A stretch of 36,700 nucleotides of DNA from Pseudomonadota bacterium (GTDB lineage: Bacteria; Pseudomonadota; Alphaproteobacteria; Caulobacterales; Aquidulcibacteraceae): the NCBI GenBank assembly GCA_023410295.1, contig JAEYPY010000240.1, positions 1 to 36,700 on the forward strand, in the 5' to 3' direction. Shown in pieces: positions 15,160-21,927 of this stretch. Both the position numbers and the translations under genes were made by a program. The notes beneath the pieces were generated by a model. That model made no database searches. It had not been told where the DNA came from and worked only from the letters and a program-made list of their open reading frames with translations. Within the stretch, counting starts at the first letter, position 1. Each line of letters starts with the position of its first letter.

Positions 15160-15738
15160 ATGTGGGACGGTTCGACGAGGATGCGGGAAAGGCGCGTGCG
15201 GACCGGCGCGGCCGATGCCGCGAACCTTCTGACCTCGCTTTATCTCGACCACTCGAACGCCCTGCGCAGCTATCTCACGGCAATTCTTAAATCCTCAGCC
15301 GATGCGGAAGACGTCATGCAGGATGCATTCTTGCGCCTGCACCGATGCGAGAAGATGGTGGAGTACGAGAATCCGCGCGCGGTGCTCTATAAGACCGCGC
15401 ATCGTCTGGCGCTGAACCTGATCCGCAAGCGGCGGAGCTGCATCCTCGACCGCGCGGCGCCAACGGATGAACACATCGAATTGACGCCTTCTCAAGAGGC
15501 CAGCGCCGAAGACGCGTTGATCGTAAGCGAGCAGGACGCCGTCTACGCCGAAGCGCTCGAGCAGCTTTCGCCGCGCTGCCGCCAGGTGATCGAACTGCGT
15601 ACAATCGCGGAACTTCCCTTCAAGGATATTTCCGAGACCCTCGGCATTTCGGTCAGTACGCTCGAAAAGCACTTGGTGCGGGGCAAGCGTCGCTGCGCCG
15701 AAATCGTCGCCGGCTGGCACGCCGCGGCTGCAGCCTGA
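15160..15738 (+). CDS. ECF RNA polymerase sigma factor, FecI-like
   Basis: Region 2 is visible as LYLDHSNALRSYL, DAEDVMQDAFLRL and a PRAVLYKTAHRLALN stretch. Region 4 reads LSPRCRQVIELR...SETLGISVSTLEKHL, the usual helix-turn-helix. It would direct RNA polymerase to a specific set of promoters. FecI-type factors are normally next to a FecR anti-sigma gene and an STN-bearing TonB receptor; neither is present here. The next gene (an acyl-CoA ligase) follows after 11 bases. The start is uncertain. ATG 15160 has GGAG 7 bases upstream, TTG 15136 is in frame further up, and an overlapping frame from ATG 15120 reads more like a natural N-terminus until about 15215. Confidence 0.82.
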   Translation: MWDGSTRMRERRVRTGAADAANLLTSLYLDHSNALRSYLTAILKSSADAEDVMQDAFLRLHRCEKMVEYENPRAVLYKTAHRLALNLIRKRRSCILDRAAPTDEHIELTPSQEASAEDALIVSEQDAVYAEALEQLSPRCRQVIELRTIAELPFKDISETLGISVSTLEKHLVRGKRRCAEIVAGWHAAAAA

Positions 15739-15749
15739 AGGGAGGGCCC

Positions 15750-17396
15750 ATGGCCGAGTTGCTCGGCTTGATGCAGGACCGCCCGCTACTGATCCCGTCC
15801 ATGCTGACGCACGCGGCGCGCATCAACCATGTCCGTACTGTGGTGTCGCGGCTGCCTGGCGGCGATCATCGCTACACCTATGCTGAAGCGGAAGTTCGCG
15901 CACGCCGGCTGGCGAAGGGGGTGGAGCGGTTAGGCGTGGGCCGGGGCGATCGCGTCGCCAGTCTTGCGTGGAATACACATCGCCATTTTGAGCTGTTTTA
16001 CGCCGTTCCTGGCATGGGCGCGGTGCTGCACACGCTGAACCCGCGGCTCTGGGAGGAGCAACTCGTCTACATCATCAACCACGCTGAAGACCGCGTGCTG
16101 ATGTTCGACCCCGATCTCCTGCCTTTGGTGGAGAAGCTGGCGCCTCAGATTCCGAGCGTACGTCACTATGTGATACTCGACGAAGCGCCGGACCTGCCGC
16201 GGCGCACCTCGCTCGATCTCATTGCCTACGAGGATCTGCTCGCTGACGACGATTATGTCTGGCCGAGCTTCGATGAGCGCACCGCTTCGGTGCTGTGCTA
16301 CACCTCCGGGACAACGGGCATGCCCAAGGGCGTGCTGTGCTCGCACCGATCAACGGTGTTGCATGCGCTCTATGCTCAGTCCGCCGTCGCGTTCGGTCTG
16401 ACACCGCACGAAACCGTGCTGCTGGTCGTGCCGATGTTTCATGCCTACGGCTGGTCGTTGCCGTACGTGTGCGCGATCTCGGGCGCTAAACTGGTGCTGC
16501 CGGGCGCGGCGCCCGATCCGGCGACGATTGTGGACCTGATCCACGCCGAAGGCGCAACGCTCGCGACCGGCGTGCCCACGGTCTGGACCGGCGTCTTTCA
16601 GAATCTCGACGACACGGGGCGCGATCTCGGTCCACTGAAGCGCGCCCTGATCGGCGGCTCGGCCATGCCGCCTGCGATGAGCCGGCGGCTGCGCGACCAG
16701 TATGGCGTCGAGCCCGTCACGGGTTGGGGCATGACGGAACTGTCTCCGCTCGGCTCCTTCACCGGCTCCACACCAGAGACTGACGCGCTGGGAGCTGAGG
16801 AGCGCACCGCCACAGTCCACGGCCGCGCCGGACGCGTGCTTTATCCGCTCGAAGTCAAGATCGTCACATCGGACGGCCAAGAAGCGCCGCACGACGGCGT
16901 CACCAGCGGCGACATCTGGGTGCGCGGTCCCTGCGTAACGTCGGGCTATTTCCGCGGTGAAGGCGGCGACGTGCTCGATGCGGCCGGATGGTTTTCGACC
17001 GGCGATGTCGGCGCCATCGATCAACACGGCGCCATCGCCATCACCGATCGCGTCAAGGATCTCATCAAATCAGGCGGCGAGTGGATCAGCTCCGCCGACA
17101 TCGAGAAAGCGGCGTGCGAGTGCCCGGGCGTGGCGCAGGCCGCGGCCATCGCCGTGCCCCATCCCAAGTGGCAGGAGCGGCCACTGCTTGTGATTGTGCC
17201 GCAGCCGCGCGCAACCGTGACGCCCGATGCTGTTATCGCGACCGTCGCTGGCAAGCTCGCCAAATGGCAGCTCCCAGACGATGTCGTCTTCGTCGATTCG
17301 CTTCCACTCACGGCAACCGGCAAGATCGACAAGAAGCTCTTGCGCAGCCGCTACGCTGAGCATCTGATACGCCACGCCGGCGCCGCACAAGCATAA
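15750..17396 (+). CDS. Acyl-CoA synthetase (AMP-forming), AlkK-like medium/long-chain type
   Basis: The enzyme activates a carboxylic acid to its CoA thioester through an acyl-adenylate. All core motifs are present: P-loop YTSGTTGMPKG near residue 190, GWGMTELSP near 327, STGDVG near 413, DRVKDLIKSGGEWIS near 431, and the C-terminal lysine motif ATGKIDKK near 523. Length (548 aa) matches the family. The GGEWIS version of the A8-region motif is typical of AlkK/FadD medium-chain ligases. AGGGAGGG precedes the ATG. It sits between the sigma factor and a second, non-identical ligase. The pair may activate different acids or successive shortened intermediates. No signal peptide is present; it is cytoplasmic. 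Confidence 0.93.
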   Translation: MAELLGLMQDRPLLIPSMLTHAARINHVRTVVSRLPGGDHRYTYAEAEVRARRLAKGVERLGVGRGDRVASLAWNTHRHFELFYAVPGMGAVLHTLNPRLWEEQLVYIINHAEDRVLMFDPDLLPLVEKLAPQIPSVRHYVILDEAPDLPRRTSLDLIAYEDLLADDDYVWPSFDERTASVLCYTSGTTGMPKGVLCSHRSTVLHALYAQSAVAFGLTPHETVLLVVPMFHAYGWSLPYVCAISGAKLVLPGAAPDPATIVDLIHAEGATLATGVPTVWTGVFQNLDDTGRDLGPLKRALIGGSAMPPAMSRRLRDQYGVEPVTGWGMTELSPLGSFTGSTPETDALGAEERTATVHGRAGRVLYPLEVKIVTSDGQEAPHDGVTSGDIWVRGPCVTSGYFRGEGGDVLDAAGWFSTGDVGAIDQHGAIAITDRVKDLIKSGGEWISSADIEKAACECPGVAQAAAIAVPHPKWQERPLLVIVPQPRATVTPDAVIATVAGKLAKWQLPDDVVFVDSLPLTATGKIDKKLLRSRYAEHLIRHAGAAQA

Positions 17397-17412
17397 AGGG
17401 AGACACCGGCTG

Positions 17413-19047
17413 ATGACGAACACTGCCCGTGCGGAAACGACAAAGCCGCCGATCGCCTATTACCCGGAAATTCGCACGCTTGCAGACGCGCCGCGTGTGC
17501 ATGGCCGCGATCGCCCGAACCACCGCGTGTTTCACTTCGAAGGCCGAGACACCACTTACGCAGATTTCGAGCGCCATACAGCTCAGATCGCCAATGGCCT
17601 CCTCGCCGCAGGCGTGAACAGGGCCTCGCGCGTCGTCTACCTCGGTAAGAACTCGGATTATTATTTCGAGCTGCTCTATGGGACGGCGCGGGCCGGCGCG
17701 GTCCTGGCGCCGGTCAACTGGCGTTTGGCAGAACCAGAGGTCGTTTACATCACCAACGATACTGAGGCGGAAATCCTTTTCGTCGATGGCGCCTGCGCCT
17801 CCATGGTCGAACGCATTCTGCCAAAGCTACCGCTTGTGCGCACTGTCGTCGCGATGGAGCCCGGCACGCCCTGGGAATCCTTTGAGGCGTGGCGCGACCG
17901 GCAGAGCCCCGCCGATCCCGAGATCGACGTCGCGCGAAGCGATGTCGCTTTACAGCTTTACACCAGCGGCACCACCGGTCGGCCGAAAGGCGTACAGCTG
18001 ACGCATGCAAGCTTTTCCGCGTTCAACGAGTACGCCGGTGAAAACCCCGGCGCCTTCGGCCCGGAAATGGACTGGAACGATTGGTGCGCCGAGGACGTAA
18101 GCCTCGTCGCCATGCCAGTATTTCATATTTCCGGCAGCGGCTGGGGCATTGTCGGCGTCTATAGCGGCGCGTTCACTGTCGTGTTGCGCGAGTTCGACAA
18201 CGCCGCTGTGATCGAGACCGTGCGTAAATTCCGAGTCTCCAAGACAGTACTCGTGCCGACAACGATTCAGATGATGCTGGACCATCCCGGCCGCCAGCCC
18301 GGCGACTTCGCTTCGATGACAGATTTCCTTTATGGCGCCTCGCCAATCCCGCTCGATCTGCTGGAGCGCGCCGTGAAGGCGTTCAATTGCGGCTTCGTTC
18401 AGCTCTACGGCATGACCGAGACCTGTGGCGCAGTCACATACTTGCCGCGCGAGGATCACGACGTCGGCAATCCGCGCATGCGCTCAGCGGGCAAGACGAT
18501 TCCGGGCGCCGAAATCCGCATCATGGATCCCGAGAGCGATGAGATTTACCCACCCGGCAAGACGGGCGAAATCGTCATCAAGGCCCCCGGCACTATGGTC
18601 GGCTATTGGAAGCAGGACGACGAAACCGCACGTGTCATTCAAAGCGACGGCTGGGTCCGCAGCGGCGACGCCGGCTATATGGACGAGGATGGATACGTCT
18701 TCATCCAGGATCGCGTCAAAGACATGATCGTCTCAGGCGGGGAGAACATCTATCCAGCCGAAGTCGAGAACGCAATGCGGCTGCATCCCGATGTGGCCGA
18801 CGTCGCCGTCATCGCCGTGCCTGATCCCAAATGGGGCGAGGCGGTGAAAGGGATCGTCGTCTTGAAGCCGGGCGCGACGGCGGATGCGCAAGCGGTGCTT
18901 GACTTCACACGCACTCAAGTCGCCGGCTACAAAGTGCCGAAGTCGATCGACTTCATCGACGCGTTGCCGCGCAGCGCCACGGGCAAAGTGCTGAAGAAGG
19001 ACCTGCGCGCACCGTACTGGGCCGGCCGGGACCGGCAGGTGAACTGA
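17413..19047 (+). CDS. Acyl-CoA synthetase (AMP-forming), FadD13/FadD3-like
   Basis: A second ANL-superfamily ligase of 544 residues. Motifs: YTSGTTGRPKG near 181, YGMTETCG near 331, SGDAGYMDEDG near 418, DRVKDMIVSGGENIYP near 432 and RSATGKVLKK near 522. The GGENIYP form groups it with FadD13- and FadD3-like enzymes that take long-chain or polycyclic acids. It diverges clearly from the upstream ligase (GGENIY versus GGEWIS), so this is not a recent tandem duplication. AAGGGAGA lies upstream of the ATG. Its TGA overlaps the start of the SnoaL-like gene (TGATG). Confidence 0.93.
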   Translation: MTNTARAETTKPPIAYYPEIRTLADAPRVHGRDRPNHRVFHFEGRDTTYADFERHTAQIANGLLAAGVNRASRVVYLGKNSDYYFELLYGTARAGAVLAPVNWRLAEPEVVYITNDTEAEILFVDGACASMVERILPKLPLVRTVVAMEPGTPWESFEAWRDRQSPADPEIDVARSDVALQLYTSGTTGRPKGVQLTHASFSAFNEYAGENPGAFGPEMDWNDWCAEDVSLVAMPVFHISGSGWGIVGVYSGAFTVVLREFDNAAVIETVRKFRVSKTVLVPTTIQMMLDHPGRQPGDFASMTDFLYGASPIPLDLLERAVKAFNCGFVQLYGMTETCGAVTYLPREDHDVGNPRMRSAGKTIPGAEIRIMDPESDEIYPPGKTGEIVIKAPGTMVGYWKQDDETARVIQSDGWVRSGDAGYMDEDGYVFIQDRVKDMIVSGGENIYPAEVENAMRLHPDVADVAVIAVPDPKWGEAVKGIVVLKPGATADAQAVLDFTRTQVAGYKVPKSIDFIDALPRSATGKVLKKDLRAPYWAGRDRQVN

Positions 19048-19511
19048 TGACAGAGCTGGATATCCTCCTCATCGAACACGCCTGCACCAAGCTGCAGACG
19101 CGCTACTGCATTCATGCCGATGCCTGCGATGTGGAGGCGTTCACCGCACTCTTCGCCGAGGATGGTTCGGTGAAGGTGCCCGAGCATCCAGCCTTTGTCG
19201 GCCATACCGCCATCCGTGCGTCGATGCAGGCGCTGGCTGCGACTGGCGTCACCATGCGCCACATCCTCACCAATAGCCTGATCAGCGTGAAGAACGAGAA
19301 CGAGGCGACCGGCCTCTGCTATCTGATCGCTTACGGCAGCAAAGCGCCTGCTGACGCCGATGGTTGGCGGCCGATGGAGCAGCCAGGCACGATCGGCCAC
19401 TACGAGGACGAATTCCGTCGAACACCGCACGGCTGGCGATTTCAGTCGCGCGTGTTGACGCGCGTGCTGCGCAAGCTCGACGATCCAGTGCTGCAGGCCG
19501 CGCGCGGCTAG
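19047..19511 (+). CDS. SnoaL/NTF2-like cystatin-fold protein
   Basis: A 154-residue protein of the SnoaL-like/NTF2 superfamily, which includes small isomerases, cyclases and dehydratases as well as binding proteins. The pattern is a first helix containing TRYCIHADACDVEAF, then LFAEDGSV, an RHILTN strand, and a closing YEDEFRRT...GWRFQSR strand pair. His23 and Asp27 in the first helix segment are at positions used for catalysis in some relatives, but activity is not certain. It is translationally coupled to the upstream ligase (TGATG) and lies before the 2-oxoglutarate dioxygenase. The role in the pathway is unknown; isomerisation or dehydration of a hydroxylated intermediate is one possibility. 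Confidence 0.75.
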   Translation: MTELDILLIEHACTKLQTRYCIHADACDVEAFTALFAEDGSVKVPEHPAFVGHTAIRASMQALAATGVTMRHILTNSLISVKNENEATGLCYLIAYGSKAPADADGWRPMEQPGTIGHYEDEFRRTPHGWRFQSRVLTRVLRKLDDPVLQAARG

Positions 19512-19579
19512 CGGTTCCGCCGCGCGCGCGTGTCGAACAAGGAGAGCGCCGATCTGGGCGCAAAAGGAAGGGCGTGACA

Positions 19580-20479
19580 ATGGATATCGGGGACTGGAAA
19601 TCGGTCGCCGGCATGGCCGAGACCTACCGTACAGCGCGTGCGCTTGGCATCGAGACCAACATCGCCGAGCTTGAGGCGTTTGGTTTCACCATCATTCCGC
19701 CGGAAAAAACCGGCGCCCCGAAGGGATTCGCCGACAAGCTGCTCAACAAGCTGCTTGAGATGGCGCATAAGGAAGATGAGCTCTCGGTTGAACTTAACAA
19801 GCATTCCGATGCCGAGAAGCCCGCCTACGGACGCCAGTTCTTTCATCTGTTCGAACGCGATCCGGTGTTTGTCGATGCGGTGATGAACCCGGCCGTCCGG
19901 GCCATGGGCAGCTACCTCATGGGGCAAAGCTACCGGCTCTTTAGCATGGTGGCCTTTTACAAGGACGGCTCGGCGCGATCGACGCACATGCATTGCGATT
20001 CCGTCGGTGTGCCCTCTCCCCTGCCCACCTATAGCACCGTGTGCAATGTGAGCTGGATTTTGACGCCCTACCGCGAAGAAACCGGCACGCTCGGCATGGT
20101 GCCGGGCAGCCATCGCTGGTGCCGGCACCCAACCCAGTTCGAGCAGCCCAAGTTCATCGGCGGCATGATGGACGACGACATGGTGACGCCGATCATCGCG
20201 GAGCCCGGCTCACTCGCTGTCTTCACCGGCAACACTTGGCATTGCACGTATCCCAAGACCAGCGAAGGCGTACGCGCCCACATCGCGACGGCCTTCTGCC
20301 GCAACTTCATCGATCCAGCCGAAGACTACAGCGACGTGCCGGATGAGATCATCGCTCAAGGCGGCCCTGAGCTCGCCCGTCTCGTCGGCCGCAAGCGCTG
20401 GCAGGGGTACGGCGTGGAAGGTCCGAAGCTTGAGAACATGGCGCTCGTGCGCGCGGCCTACCACTCGCAGTACGGGTGA
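19580..20479 (+). CDS. Phytanoyl-CoA dioxygenase-like Fe(II)/2-oxoglutarate oxygenase
   Basis: PhyH-family enzymes hydroxylate a carbon next to an activated or polar group using iron and 2-oxoglutarate. The facial triad is visible: His138-Cys-Asp140 in HMHCDS and His221 in NTWHCTYP, with Arg232 placed to bind 2-oxoglutarate. A VPGSHRW segment near 174-180 is also typical. The protein is 299 residues, starting at ATG 19580 with AGGAAGGG upstream; the open frame continues further up but overlaps the SnoaL gene. It lies between the SnoaL-like and SCP2-like genes. It could alpha-hydroxylate a branched acyl-CoA or oxidise another part of the substrate; the sequence does not decide. Confidence 0.85.
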   Translation: MDIGDWKSVAGMAETYRTARALGIETNIAELEAFGFTIIPPEKTGAPKGFADKLLNKLLEMAHKEDELSVELNKHSDAEKPAYGRQFFHLFERDPVFVDAVMNPAVRAMGSYLMGQSYRLFSMVAFYKDGSARSTHMHCDSVGVPSPLPTYSTVCNVSWILTPYREETGTLGMVPGSHRWCRHPTQFEQPKFIGGMMDDDMVTPIIAEPGSLAVFTGNTWHCTYPKTSEGVRAHIATAFCRNFIDPAEDYSDVPDEIIAQGGPELARLVGRKRWQGYGVEGPKLENMALVRAAYHSQYG

Positions 20480-20483
20480 GCAG

Positions 20484-20906
20484 ATGGCGAACAAGGTGGA
20501 ATTTGCGAGCCCGGAATGGCTGGATACGCTGAAGGGCATGATCGAACGCTACATGGCGCTCGCCCCGTCGGACCTTGAGTTGAGCATCTGCGAAGTCTTC
20601 ACGGGCGTGCCGAAGCATCTCGACAAGAACGGCGATGGCGTTATCGCCTGGCACTGCCGCATCAGCGGCGGGCGCCTCGATTTTCGCGACGGCGCGATCG
20701 ACGACGCCGACATCATGACGGTGGCGGATTACGACTTCATCCTGCCCTTCGCTCGCATGAAGATCGAACCCGGCAACATGGCCGAGTATCAAGCGCAACA
20801 GGCCGAAGGCGCGCGGCTAGGAAAAGTTGTCAGCACAGGCGACAGATCTAAAGTGCCGCCAGCTTTTTACGGCATGCACAACGATTTGGCCGATCTCACA
20901 CTATAA
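20484..20906 (+). CDS. Small SCP2 (sterol-carrier)-like domain protein
   Basis: A 140-residue single-domain protein. The pattern of a strand-rich core with GGRLDFRDGAIDDADI, a DYDFILPFARMKIEPG helix and a terminal GKVVSTGDRS resembles the SCP2 lipid-binding fold. In that fold a hydrophobic tunnel holds fatty acyl-CoA or sterol. The ATG at 20484 follows the PhyH stop by 4 bases, so the two are probably co-translated. In eukaryotic SCP-x the thiolase and SCP2 domains are fused; here the SCP-x-type thiolase and this protein are separate genes of one island. The fold call is moderate. A function as lipid or acyl-CoA carrier is inference. Confidence 0.6.
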   Translation: MANKVEFASPEWLDTLKGMIERYMALAPSDLELSICEVFTGVPKHLDKNGDGVIAWHCRISGGRLDFRDGAIDDADIMTVADYDFILPFARMKIEPGNMAEYQAQQAEGARLGKVVSTGDRSKVPPAFYGMHNDLADLTL

Positions 20907-20914
20907 AGTGCATT

Positions 20915-21811
20915 ATGACCGAACAAACCGATCTTGTTCTTTACGAGAAGCCCGAGCCTGGTGTTGCGCGGATCGTATTGAACCGGCCGCACACGGCCAA
21001 CGCGCAGAACACCGATCTGCTCTACGATCTCAACGATGCGTTCGACCGCGCGGCGCGTGAAGACGACGTCAAAGTCATCATTCTGGCCGCCAACGGCAAG
21101 CATTTCTCCTCCGGTCACGACATCATGGAGCGCGACCACCACGACAACCAGGATCGCCGGCGTGGTGTTACGACGTTCCAGCAGCACCGTCGCCCCGGCG
21201 CCGAAGGGCGCATGTCGCGTGAAGAAGAACTCTATACCGGCCTCAGCGAGCGTTGGCGCAACATTCCGAAGATCACCATCGCTGCGGTACAGGGCAAATG
21301 CGTGTCGGGCGGGCTGCTGCTTTGCTGGCCGATGGATCTCATCGTCGCCGCCGACGATGCGGAATTTCAGGAAGTCACGGTCGCCATGGGCGTCGCCGGG
21401 GTCGAATGGTTCGCGCACCCCTGGGAGATGAACGCGCGCAAAGCCAAGGAAATGCTGCTGACGGGTGAACCGATCAAAGCCGCGGACGCGCTTCAGTTGG
21501 GCATGGTCAACCGCGTTGTCCCGCGCGCCGAGCTAACCGACCAGACGCTGGCGCTCGCGCGCAAGATCGCCGCCCAGCCGACTTTCGCGACCAAGATGGT
21601 CAAACAGGCGGTCAATTCCGCTCAGGATGCGCAGGGCCGTCACGCCGCCATGCAGAGCGCCTTCGCCCTGCACCAGCTCGCGCACAGCCACTGGATGGAA
21701 ATATACGGCCTGCCCATCAATCCAGAGGGCATCCACGGCAGCGTCAAGAAGAACTATGCGCCGGGCGAAGAGCCTTTCCGCGCGCCAGCCGCCAATCCGA
21801 AAAAAAGCTGA
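20915..21811 (+). CDS. Crotonase-fold protein (enoyl-CoA hydratase/isomerase family), atypical active site
   Basis: A 298-residue crotonase. The oxyanion-hole segments FSSGHDI (64-70) and VQGKCVSGG (125-133) are intact, so CoA thioester binding is likely. When aligned by eye to rat mitochondrial hydratase, the two catalytic glutamates fall on Leu135 and Thr155, so ordinary hydratase chemistry is doubtful. A basic, His-rich insertion (RDHHDNQDRRR, ~73-83) is unusual. Related long crotonases with a GVEWFAHPWE-type motif occur in actinobacterial and alphaproteobacterial catabolic clusters, with poorly known reactions. It is 8 bases after the SCP2-like gene and ends the first plus-strand block. 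Confidence 0.82.
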   Translation: MTEQTDLVLYEKPEPGVARIVLNRPHTANAQNTDLLYDLNDAFDRAAREDDVKVIILAANGKHFSSGHDIMERDHHDNQDRRRGVTTFQQHRRPGAEGRMSREEELYTGLSERWRNIPKITIAAVQGKCVSGGLLLCWPMDLIVAADDAEFQEVTVAMGVAGVEWFAHPWEMNARKAKEMLLTGEPIKAADALQLGMVNRVVPRAELTDQTLALARKIAAQPTFATKMVKQAVNSAQDAQGRHAAMQSAFALHQLAHSHWMEIYGLPINPEGIHGSVKKNYAPGEEPFRAPAANPKKS

Positions 21812-21868
21812 GCGACCTGCAGCGGCGCCGTGGCGGGTTGGTCCATTCAGGGTGTCCTAATTTGTAGG

Positions 21869-21896
21869 GGCGTCTCAGGTCTGAGGTTGGGACGCC
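21869..21896. promoter_or_regulatory. Hairpin/palindrome upstream of the TonB receptor
   Basis: Nested inverted repeats: GGCGT (21869-21873) with ACGCC (21892-21896), enclosing the palindrome CTCAG-GT-CTGAG (21874-21885). It lies 58 bases downstream of the crotonase stop and ~32 bases before the receptor ATG. It could be a terminator without U-tract, an operator, or part of the receptor 5' leader. Confidence 0.4.
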
Positions 21897-21927
21897 TTGA
21901 GAACAAATCCGGGGGAGGATTGAAACA

